A stretch of DNA of 10,304 bases, from positions 1 to 10,304 of the forward strand of contig JAAYXN010000439.1 of NCBI GenBank assembly GCA_012515885.1. Reading direction: 5' to 3'. Below are positions 1 through 5,931 of the stretch, piece after piece. Source of the DNA: Rhodococcus sp. (in: high G+C Gram-positive bacteria) (GTDB lineage: Bacteria > Actinomycetota > Actinomycetes > Mycobacteriales > Mycobacteriaceae). Position 1 is the first letter of the stretch. The number at the start of each line of letters is the position of its first letter. The position numbers and the translations under genes were made by a program. Below the pieces are notes generated by a model. It saw nothing but the letters and a program-made list of their open reading frames with translations. It was not told the origin of the DNA and made no database searches.

Positions 1-485
1 GTGGTAATCGATGACGACCCGACGTCGAAGCGTCGACCAGAGACCTGTGCGAGCAGGCCCGCGAACTCGGTGCCCACAAATTCGACACGCAAACCGAGCT
101 TGTCGCCGACGGCTTTGAGTAGCTCGTTGTCGTAACCGGTAAACACGTTCTCCGAGTTGACGCAGATGCTCGGCGGCGCGTCCGAAAGCGTGCCAACGGT
201 CAGGACACCGGGGACGATCAACCCCAGGTTGGCTGTGTCGATCTGATCGAGCGGAGTGACAGTGGCGGTGGTGTAGCGGTCTTCTTCCTGCGCTGCCGCC
301 GCGTCGAGATTGACCGGCACCGACGTCGCCGAATCCACACCGGGCGGGTCGCACTGGTCGAGGATGGGCGTCGACGATCCGTCACCGCTGCTGCACGCGG
401 ACAGCGTGACGGCCAGCAATGCTATGAGCAGGGCCGCGGTCGCTGCCGATGCGCGGCGGGACACAGAGCGTCGACGTGGGTTCAT
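1..485 (-). CDS. ABC transporter substrate-binding lipoprotein (SBP family 3, amino-acid type), 3' end cut by window
   Basis: Only the first 161 codons are present; the gene runs off the left edge. The N-terminus is a lipoprotein signal: a basic stretch (MNPRRRSVSRR), a hydrophobic core, and a lipobox LSAC with the modified cysteine at residue 31. The mature protein would be anchored on the outer face of the membrane. After a variable linker rich in Ala, Ser and Asp comes the opening of a family 3 solute-binding domain: a VLTVGT strand, then FTGYDNELLKAVGDKLG, VEFVGTEF and a GRRFDVGSSSIT segment. This matches the usual order in glutamine, glutamate and other polar amino acid binding proteins. 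The ATG shares its A with the stop of the upstream oxidoreductase gene (TAATG), so the two are translationally coupled. The ligand cannot be told. No permease or ATPase gene is visible because the window ends. Confidence 0.85.
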   Translation of the reverse strand, partial: MNPRRRSVSRRASAATAALLIALLAVTLSACSSGDGSSTPILDQCDPPGVDSATSVPVNLDAAAAQEEDRYTTATVTPLDQIDTANLGLIVPGVLTVGTLSDAPPSICVNSENVFTGYDNELLKAVGDKLGLRVEFVGTEFAGLLAQVSGRRFDVGSSSIT

Positions 486-1273
486 TACACCTCGGGGATT
501 TCTGTGGCGAACTGATCACGCCAGTTCAGGGCTTGACGGACTTGGCCGAGGTCGTAGTCGGGTCCACTGATTCCGATGGTGAACAGTGTGACCCCTGCTT
601 CGACGTACGCGGGTGCCTCGTCGATCCCGGGCCAGGTGGTGGAGTGTTCGATCTCGCTGGGGTCGCGGCGGGCGCCGGTGGCGTAGTCCGCGAGCAGCCC
701 TGACTTGCGGCCGTAGGTCTCAAGATCGCTGAAGCTATGCCAAATATCGCCGTACTTTCCGACTAGCGGCAGCGTCTTCTTTTCGCCGCCACCGCCGATA
801 AGGATCGGGATGTGGTGGGTGGGTGCGGGGTTGAGCACCCTGAGCCGCTCCACAATGCGCGGCAGGTAGTCACCCAGCAGATTGAGCCGCGACCCCGCCG
901 TCCCAAATTTGTATCCGTACTGCTCGTAGTCTTTTTCGAACCAGCCAGCGCCGATACCGAGGATGAGTCGTCCGTCGCTGATGTGGTCGACGGTGCGGGC
1001 CATATCGGCGAGGAGGTCGGGGTTGCGGTAGCCGCCCCCGGTAACAAGAGCGCCGAATTGGACGCGTTCGGTTTGCTCAGCCCACGCTCCGAGCATCGTC
1101 CAACATTCAAAATGCGCGCCGTCAGGGTCGCCGGAGAGGGGATAGAAGTGATCCCAGTTGAAAATGATGTCGACGCCAGCGTCCTCGGCCTGCAGTACCG
1201 CGTCACGGATCAGCGCATAGGACGGGGCATGCTGCGGCTGAATTTGGACACCGATGCGGACGGGACGAGCCAT
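485..1273 (-). CDS. LLM class F420-dependent oxidoreductase (luciferase-like)
   Basis: This is a 262-residue protein of the bacterial luciferase-like TIM-barrel family, in the branch that uses deazaflavin F420. It has an opening strand RIGVQIQPQ, a WDHFYPL segment (residues 40-46) typical of the F420 branch, an AEQTERVQFGALVTGG strand (65-80) followed by the YRNPDLLADMARTVDHISDGRL helix region, and the glycine-rich GIGAGW cofactor loop (106-111). Further on is a PILIGGGGEKKTL strand-loop. The length is usual for a small member of this family. The start is an ATG with a good ribosome site, GGAGG at 1279-1283, five bases upstream. The substrate cannot be predicted. The gene is coupled to the downstream binding-protein gene, which suggests co-expression but gives no clear pathway. 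A flavin (FMN) cofactor is less likely than F420 given the WDH motif. Confidence 0.9.
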   Translation of the reverse strand: MARPVRIGVQIQPQHAPSYALIRDAVLQAEDAGVDIIFNWDHFYPLSGDPDGAHFECWTMLGAWAEQTERVQFGALVTGGGYRNPDLLADMARTVDHISDGRLILGIGAGWFEKDYEQYGYKFGTAGSRLNLLGDYLPRIVERLRVLNPAPTHHIPILIGGGGEKKTLPLVGKYGDIWHSFSDLETYGRKSGLLADYATGARRDPSEIEHSTTWPGIDEAPAYVEAGVTLFTIGISGPDYDLGQVRQALNWRDQFATEIPEV

Positions 1274-1278
1274 TCTTG

Positions 1279-1283
1279 CCTCC
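1279..1283 (-). promoter_or_regulatory. Ribosome binding site of the oxidoreductase gene
   Basis: GGAGG on the minus strand lies five bases before the ATG at 1273. It fixes this start, as no other in-frame ATG or GTG close by has a comparable site. Confidence 0.7.
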
Positions 1284-1402
1284 GGTAATTAGCGGTTCTG
1301 TAATTCAGTGTGCACGCTGATACCGAAACGGGGGCGGTTTCTTTTCGAGGTGATCGCAATGATGGTGCGGGCCGAATGTGCGGATTAGTGGACCGGCATG
1401 GA

Positions 1403-1921
1403 CTATCGCACGCCACCAGCGAGGTAGGTGGCGCGCAGCACTAGCGCAGCCTCGGGACCAATGATTTCGCCGACGAGTTCCACATATCGTTCGACGTATT
1501 CGGGGCCATGCGAAGCAGTGGACCGATACTCCGGATCATCGGGGTCTAGGTGGTGCGCGAGTTCGTGGAGGACGACAAGTTCCCGAAACGCCCACGCCGA
1601 CCCATTGCGGTGCTGCGGGATAGCGATTGTGGCGCAATCACTTTCATAGTGCGCAGCCGAGTTTCCGGATCGGGGACGCACCCGCACCGGCTGATGGGCA
1701 CGCTCCCATTTCTGCTGCACCCAATTCAACGCGAGAACCCGATCGACGTAGTCCTGTACCGATTCGATCGACGCGAACTTGCGTTCAATGGGCAGCGTGA
1801 CCTGCGATCCCAGCACCTCGACGGTCCGTAAATCCCGCTGATCAGCGCGGTCAAACATGGTGCGCACCAGCTCTTCGGCGTCGTAGACGGCGGAGCGCTG
1901 GGTATCTCGGCTGCGGTTCAC
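1403..1921 (-). CDS. TIGR04338-type putative metallohydrolase (HExxH)
   Basis: The predicted product has 172 residues and resembles the small actinobacterial proteins grouped as TIGR04338. A zinc-type motif HELAHH lies at residues 119-124 (His119, Glu120, His123), and a downstream SHGPEY segment supplies a plausible third ligand, His138. The N-terminal half (RDTQRSAVYDAEELV) and the LNWVQQKW segment are what I associate with this family. No signal peptide or membrane span is seen, so a cytosolic location is inferred. The start chosen is the GTG at 1921, whose bases overlap the TGA stop of the upstream DUF2786 gene (GTGA). The frame stays open further upstream, but that extension is a low-complexity arginine-rich stretch lying inside the neighbour gene. 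Substrate and role are unknown; a peptidase-like activity is only suggested by the motif. Confidence 0.82.
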   Translation of the reverse strand: MNRSRDTQRSAVYDAEELVRTMFDRADQRDLRTVEVLGSQVTLPIERKFASIESVQDYVDRVLALNWVQQKWERAHQPVRVRPRSGNSAAHYESDCATIAIPQHRNGSAWAFRELVVLHELAHHLDPDDPEYRSTASHGPEYVERYVELVGEIIGPEAALVLRATYLAGGVR

Positions 1922-2736
1922 TGGCCCAACCGCTTTCGAGCCCCCGGTAGCTGCGTCGCGGCGGCGCCGAGGTGCGCGGTGCGGGCCGCGCGATCCCCAG
2001 CGCGCCGTGCATCGTTCGAATGACCAGCCTGCGCTTTCGCGCCCCGCCACGTTCCGCGGGCCGTCGAGTTCTCGCGGTAGTAGTCGCGCAGTTCGATCTC
2101 TTTGTTGCGAAGGACCAGCGCCGTCGACGTTGTAGATTCCGATTCAGAAAGGGCTTCGTCACGCGCCGACTGGTGGGCGTCGGCGAGTCGACGGCCGATG
2201 CGGGCGGCGTACGCCATCTGGAAGTTCAACCGCGCCGTCACGCCCGCGACCGGTCGACGCACACGCCGTTTCACCGGTCTGCGCCCTTGGCGATCCACGA
2301 CGGTTCTCACTGTTGTTTCGCTGCGATACGTCCCAGATTTGATGTAGCTGTCGGAAGCGCGAACCATCTGAATCAGCAGGGACGTGTACAGCGCTTCGCA
2401 CACGTCGATATCGGCCGCGAACCCGTAGGCGTAAATCACCGCAGAGGACTGGGCGATGTCGCACTGCACGTCATTGGCGGCCGCGATCACCAGAAACAGC
2501 TGCGCATACGTACGTAGACCGCGCTTGCCGGGTTCACCAATATGGATGAGGCGTTGGACGGGTGTTGTTCGTTCTTTGCTGCCGGTGTGGGCGCGCGCCA
2601 CCGCTAAATCGATCGATGCCGCCGTCGCGAGCCGTTGAGCGGCCGCCATGAACGCGGCACTTTCATGCTCATTGTCGGTGCCCTCAGCCTGGCGGAGCAG
2701 GCCACCGATGCGGGTCAGCATTTTCTCCGAACTCAC
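1918..2736 (-). CDS. DUF2786 domain-containing protein
   Basis: The predicted product has about 272 residues. The N-terminal DUF2786 region (residues about 4-45) has the typical pattern of a short helix, LLRQAEGTDNEHESAAFMAAAQ and a following alanine-rich helix. The middle contains a cysteine-poor helical region with LFLVIAAANDVQC and the YGFAADIDVCEALYTSL segment. The last 50 residues are strongly basic and rich in Arg and Ala, which could bind nucleic acid, though this is inference. The start is uncertain: GTG at 2736 fits the usual beginning (SSEKMLTRIGGLLRQAE), with GTG at 2745 and ATG at 2721 as alternatives and no strong ribosome site for any. A much longer open frame reaches back to 2982, but it would cross the divergent phnF promoter region and start. 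The gene is coupled by GTGA overlap to the HExxH protein downstream; the pair probably acts together. Function is unknown. Confidence 0.8.
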   Translation of the reverse strand: MSSEKMLTRIGGLLRQAEGTDNEHESAAFMAAAQRLATAASIDLAVARAHTGSKERTTPVQRLIHIGEPGKRGLRTYAQLFLVIAAANDVQCDIAQSSAVIYAYGFAADIDVCEALYTSLLIQMVRASDSYIKSGTYRSETTVRTVVDRQGRRPVKRRVRRPVAGVTARLNFQMAYAARIGRRLADAHQSARDEALSESESTTSTALVLRNKEIELRDYYRENSTARGTWRGAKAQAGHSNDARRAGDRAARTAHLGAAATQLPGARKRLGQ

Positions 2737-2840
2737 CCCCGTCACGCTACGCCAGCGTGCGCCGCGATTGCGTCCACGTCGACGGCGTCCACCAACCACC
2801 CGACAACTTGCCGGGTCGTTCAAGAGCGTTTTCCTCCTGG

Positions 2841-2868
2841 TTACCGAGAGGTCGGTTGTTCGTACAAC
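2841..2868 (+). promoter_or_regulatory. Candidate promoter of the phn operon
   Basis: A possible -10 box TACAAC (2863-2868) is preceded, at 16 bases, by a weak -35 candidate TTACCG (2841-2846). Transcription would begin near 2875, leaving a leader of only about 16 bases before the phnF ATG. No clear Shine-Dalgarno sequence lies in that leader. The match to consensus is modest (4 of 6 and 3 of 6), so the call rests mostly on position. Confidence 0.3.
2855..2868. promoter_or_regulatory. Palindrome, candidate PhnF operator
   Basis: The 14-mer GTTGTTCGTACAAC has arms GTTGT and ACAAC and a central CG; 12 of 14 positions obey two-fold symmetry. It lies 22 bases before the phnF start and covers the candidate -10 box. 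GntR regulators of the HutC type generally bind GT-N-AC palindromes, and the inner GTTCGTAC fits that form. Inference: autorepression by PhnF. Confidence 0.5.
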
Positions 2869-2890
2869 TCCACCGGCCACAGTCTCTGCT

Positions 2891-3685
2891 ATGACCCAGC
2901 AGCGGTACCGACTCATCGCAGACGAACTCGAAACTGAGATCGCTGTCATGGCTCCAGGGACCAAGCTCGACAGCGAGCACACCCTGATGAAACGGTTCGG
3001 TGTGGGTCACGCGGCAGCTCGAGCCGCCGTCCAAGAACTCGAACGACGCCTACGGGTCCGCCGCGTGCAGGGCGCAGGCACCTTCGTCACCAAACGTATC
3101 GACTACGTCATCTCGCACGATCGGCCGCCATCATGGCATCGCACCGTGCGCGCTGCAGGCGGCGATCCGCGGTCAGTGATCCTTGAACGCGACGTCCTGC
3201 CGCTCCCGGCGAACTGCGCTGTCCTTCTCGAACTTCCTGAAGGAACACCCACCCACCGCCTGGTTCGGGTGAGTTACATCGACGACGCAGTCGCCGGAAC
3301 CGCCGTCGAATGGGTCGTGCGTGAAGCAGTCCCCGACCTCGGTGACGCGATGCGCGTCGAAGAATCGCTCGACGAAGTGTTGCGGCAAGTCGGGCACGTC
3401 GAAGCGGTCCGGTCTTGGTGCCGCACCGCCTCCGATATTCCCCCACCCGAGGTGCAGCAGCGCCTGGAGTTGGCGTCCGCAGTGCCGGTGTGGGTGGTCG
3501 AAAGCGTCAACCGCGACCCGTCAACGGGGCGCCCACTGACCTACAGCACCGCCTGGATGCGCGGCGACGCGGTGCGAGTCGTCATGGAAATCGGTTCGCC
3601 CACCTCAGTCCGTGAGGACACCCCAGACCCAGCAGAACCATTCAGCCACATCGATGTAGATCCGAAAGAGGTTGCCTACAAATGA
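2891..3685 (+). CDS. phnF: GntR family (HutC subfamily) transcriptional regulator, PhnF-like
   Basis: The product has 264 residues. An N-terminal winged helix-turn-helix (about 5-68) has the GntR pattern: YRLIADELETEI, PGTKLDSEHTLMKRFGVGH, then an arginine-rich recognition region and the wing VQGAGTFVTKR. The C-terminal part (about 85-235) is a UTRA-type effector domain, with LPEGTPTHRLVRVSYIDD and a YSTAWMRGDAVRVVME ending. Proteins of this type sense a small ligand, and PhnF in other bacteria represses phosphonate or phosphate uptake genes. The ATG at 2891 was chosen because it places the helix-turn-helix at the very start as in relatives; an open frame continues upstream to 2648 but reads through the divergent gene. 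The stop overlaps the phnG start (ATGA), making it the first gene of the C-P lyase operon. E. coli PhnF is 241 residues, so this one is slightly longer, mainly in its acidic C-terminal tail. Confidence 0.9.
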   Translation: MTQQRYRLIADELETEIAVMAPGTKLDSEHTLMKRFGVGHAAARAAVQELERRLRVRRVQGAGTFVTKRIDYVISHDRPPSWHRTVRAAGGDPRSVILERDVLPLPANCAVLLELPEGTPTHRLVRVSYIDDAVAGTAVEWVVREAVPDLGDAMRVEESLDEVLRQVGHVEAVRSWCRTASDIPPPEVQQRLELASAVPVWVVESVNRDPSTGRPLTYSTAWMRGDAVRVVMEIGSPTSVREDTPDPAEPFSHIDVDPKEVAYK

Positions 3686-4119
3686 CATCCACGACCTATA
3701 GCCGTGAGGAAGTTGCCGGGTTGCTTGCCGGTGCTCCTGAGGAGGATCTGGTCGCGCTCGCTGACCAGTGCCTGTCCGACGGCGCCGAATTTGCGGTCCT
3801 GTCTGGACCTGAGGTGGGCACGATCGCCGCACAGGTCCGGGAACCGATCATGTACGACCGCTTCTTCCTTGGTGACGTACTTGCTTGCCGCGCAGAGGTT
3901 CTCCTCGGTGGCACTCGTGGTTGGGCGATGCGTATGGGCGACAACCGTGTCGCCACTCTCGCTGCCGCAGTGTGCGACGCCGAGGTGACTGCGGAACGTG
4001 CACATGCCGCCGAAATTTTGAAGCTGTGCTCGCGCATCGAGCGCGATATGGAACTTGCTGACCGCGACGAATGGGCCGCACTGGCCCCCACCGTCGTCCA
4101 ATTTGAGGAGCTGACCTGA
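3682..4119 (+). CDS. phnG: C-P lyase core subunit PhnG
   Basis: The product has 145 residues, close to the E. coli length of 150. PhnG is a core subunit of the PhnGHIJ complex and, with PhnH, PhnI and PhnL, is needed to replace adenine of ATP by a phosphonate. Family features seen are the MYDRFFLGDVLACRAEVLLG segment (57-76), followed by GTRGWAMRMGDNRVATLAAAVCDAEV (77-102), which matches the usual RGWGM-MGDD-ALA-AV-DA pattern of PhnG. The N-terminal helix contains LLAGAPEEDLVALAD. There is no signal peptide; the protein is cytosolic. The ATG overlaps the phnF stop, with an AAAGAGG ribosome site at 3665-3671. The stop overlaps the phnH start (TGATG). PhnG has no assigned catalytic residues that I could check. 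Confidence 0.93.
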   Translation: MTSTTYSREEVAGLLAGAPEEDLVALADQCLSDGAEFAVLSGPEVGTIAAQVREPIMYDRFFLGDVLACRAEVLLGGTRGWAMRMGDNRVATLAAAVCDAEVTAERAHAAEILKLCSRIERDMELADRDEWAALAPTVVQFEELT

Positions 4120-4799
4120 TGAGTGAAACCGTCATGACGGACAAGACGCTGGCTCTGGGCGCAGGTCTGGACCCGGTGCGTGCCCAGCTGGTGTATCGGG
4201 CAATTTTGGATGCGTTTGCCCGCCCGGGTTCGCGCCAGCAGCTGCCATCCACCCATTTCCCTGCAGCTCTTCTGCCTGTCCTTTCGCTGGCGGACCTTGA
4301 GACCGGCACCCATCTGATTGAGGGTTCGGGTGACGGTTGGGGCCCGATCCTCGCGGTCGCTACCGGTGCACCTGAGGTGTCCGTGAAGTCCGCCAAGTAC
4401 GTCACTGCGCTGGCGCCGATCGCTTCGGAGACCGTGGCGCAGCTCGCTACTGGAACAGCGCTCACCCCGGAGGCGGGAGCGACGCTCATCATCGCCACCC
4501 AGGCTCTGGACGGCGGCGACGCCGTCTACCTCACCGGACCGGGCGTGCAGGAAGCCATCGAATTCGCGCCGTGCTGCGTCGATCCCGCGATCTGGCGGGT
4601 GCGCGCGGACAAGGTCGCCGCGTTCCCCAGCGGAATCGATCTGCTGTTTGTGTCACCGGACGGCGAGGTTGTGGGTGTGCCCCGCACGACGGCGGTAGCC
4701 CCGACGCGGGCTGCGGCGGAGGCCAATTTCGCGACGGCTGGGTCAGCCAATTCGACGACGGCTGGGTCAGCCAATTTCACTACTGAGAAAGCAGTTTGA
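4119..4799 (+). CDS. phnH: C-P lyase core subunit PhnH
   Basis: The product has 226 residues, longer than E. coli PhnH (194). PhnH is a dimeric core subunit with a fold related to PLP-dependent transferases but without the cofactor. Recognisable parts are DPVRAQLVYRAILDAFARPG (18-37), the central TLIIATQALDGGDAVYLTGPGV region (122-143), and the conserved ending FPSGIDLLFVSPDGEVVGVPRTT (169-191). Residues 202-221 form an unusual tail of eight-residue repeats (SANxTTAG type) coded by a DNA tandem repeat and rich in Ala, Ser, Thr and Asn. That tail is absent from E. coli PhnH and is probably disordered. A GAGGAG ribosome site (4105-4110) sits eight bases before the ATG, which itself overlaps the phnG stop. 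The phnI ATG follows one base after the stop. Confidence 0.93.
   Translation: MSETVMTDKTLALGAGLDPVRAQLVYRAILDAFARPGSRQQLPSTHFPAALLPVLSLADLETGTHLIEGSGDGWGPILAVATGAPEVSVKSAKYVTALAPIASETVAQLATGTALTPEAGATLIIATQALDGGDAVYLTGPGVQEAIEFAPCCVDPAIWRVRADKVAAFPSGIDLLFVSPDGEVVGVPRTTAVAPTRAAAEANFATAGSANSTTAGSANFTTEKAV
4722..4780 (+). repeat. 24-base in-frame tandem repeat in the 3' end of phnH
   Basis: About two and a half copies of a 24-base unit (period from 4722 to 4746 to 4770). The block CGACGGCTGGGTCAGCCAATT is identical at 4732-4752 and 4756-4776. Because 24 is a multiple of three, it adds eight residues per copy and keeps the frame. Such a repeat can gain or lose copies by slippage. Confidence 0.9.
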
Positions 4800-4800
4800 C

Positions 4801-5931
4801 ATGGGATATTCGGGAGCACGCGGCGGGCTTGATGCGATTCTCGCCGCAGAAAACCTCGTGCGCGGGGCACGCAACGATGATCCTGCGCCGTGGCTGACCA
4901 CCCACCAGATCACTGGTCGTATGCGTTTGGCCGTGGATCGGGTGATGGGTGAAGGCAGCCTGTATGACGAGGCCACCGCTGCTGACGCGCTGCGTCAGGC
5001 GGAGGGCGACATCATTGAGGCGACGCACCTGGTTCGCGCGCATCAGTCGACGATGCCGCGGCTGGCGATCAGTGAACCGATCAATCCGGACGAGATGGTG
5101 GTGCTGCGCCGCGTCGTGCCTGCGCACCGCACCCCGGACGGACCGCAATTGTTGGGTCGCACAAGCGATTACACGGGTCGTATGCTTGATCGTGATCCGC
5201 AGCCGGCCGCGCCGATCGTGAGTGAATCGGCCATCGATGACGGGGAACGCTCAGAGCAGGACCGTCACCCGCGCCGGTTCTCGGAGTGGCTGCGCGAGCA
5301 GGATCTGCTGGTTGAGCACCGCACTGACGTCACCGCGGACGGCGAGCAGAAGCGTCCGTTTGATCTGTCCCGTCACCCGGCCCGTCCGCCGGCCCCGCGC
5401 TCGGCGGTGCTTGCTTCGATGGCGCGTGCCGAGACCGGATCGCTGATCGGCACCTGGTACCGCTCGATCCGCGGCACGGAAGGCAACTTCCACGAGGTCA
5501 CCCTCGGCGAGGTCCGCCACGGACGTCTGCCGCTGCGCGTTGCCCACCCGCACACCGGTAACCCTGTGCAGCTCGGCATGATTCGCGCTTCCGAGTGCGA
5601 GGCCATCGAGGACCTTGACGGCGCTGACGAGGATCGCAGCCGCTTCGATGTCGGCTACGGCCTGTGCTTTGGCCACAACGAACGCAAGGCGATCGCGATG
5701 GCGAACCTCGACATCGCCTACCGCCGCCACGGCGACGCCAATGGCCTCGAACAGGTGCTGTTGCTGACCACCGACGGCCTCGATTCTTGCGGCTTCCTCG
5801 AACACCTCAAGCTCCCGCACTACGTCACTTTCCGCTCGATGATCGACCGCAAACGCGCTGTGCGTGGCGTGGACGGCCAGCTTGATGCTGCTGCTGAACG
5901 CACCGCAGAGCCGGTTGGAAGGACCTGCTGA
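4801..5931 (+). CDS. phnI: C-P lyase core subunit PhnI (phosphonate:ATP ribosyl transfer)
   Basis: The product has 376 residues (E. coli 354). PhnI is the catalytic subunit that, with PhnG, PhnH and PhnL, forms alpha-D-ribose 1-phosphonate 5-triphosphate from ATP and a phosphonate; alone it behaves as a nucleosidase. Diagnostic segments are the start GYSGARGGLDAILAAENLV, LARGE-like MARAETGSLIGTWYRSIRG (207-225), and the strongly conserved GYGLCFGHNERKAIAMANLD (285-304). The motif FLEHLKLPHYVTF carries His335 and His340, which by my alignment from memory correspond to E. coli zinc ligands His328 and His333. Spacing of five residues is kept. The ATG lies one base after the phnH stop; the ribosome site is weak (GAGAAAG), so translation probably relies on coupling. 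The stop overlaps the next ATG (TGATG). Confidence 0.95.
   Translation: MGYSGARGGLDAILAAENLVRGARNDDPAPWLTTHQITGRMRLAVDRVMGEGSLYDEATAADALRQAEGDIIEATHLVRAHQSTMPRLAISEPINPDEMVVLRRVVPAHRTPDGPQLLGRTSDYTGRMLDRDPQPAAPIVSESAIDDGERSEQDRHPRRFSEWLREQDLLVEHRTDVTADGEQKRPFDLSRHPARPPAPRSAVLASMARAETGSLIGTWYRSIRGTEGNFHEVTLGEVRHGRLPLRVAHPHTGNPVQLGMIRASECEAIEDLDGADEDRSRFDVGYGLCFGHNERKAIAMANLDIAYRRHGDANGLEQVLLLTTDGLDSCGFLEHLKLPHYVTFRSMIDRKRAVRGVDGQLDAAAERTAEPVGRTC

Noticed and set aside
812..1288. A 158-codon plus-strand open frame opposite the oxidoreductase
   Set aside because: It mirrors the conserved luciferase-like gene and has no ribosome site or known domain.
1324..1341. Short inverted repeat GAAAC/GTTTC between the oxidoreductase and HExxH genes
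   Set aside because: The arms are only five bases around a seven-base GC-rich loop, and there is no T-run; too weak to call a terminator or operator.
1922..2050. A 43-residue N-terminal extension of the HExxH protein
   Set aside because: It is low-complexity and arginine-rich and lies inside the DUF2786 gene; the GTG overlapping the TGA stop is the natural start.
2648..2890. A longer phnF starting at 2648
   Set aside because: The extra 81 residues lack GntR character, are arginine- and proline-rich, and run through the divergent DUF2786 gene start and the promoter region.
2737..2982. A longer DUF2786 protein starting at 2982
   Set aside because: It would overlap the start of phnF on the opposite strand, and the added residues are unlike the family.
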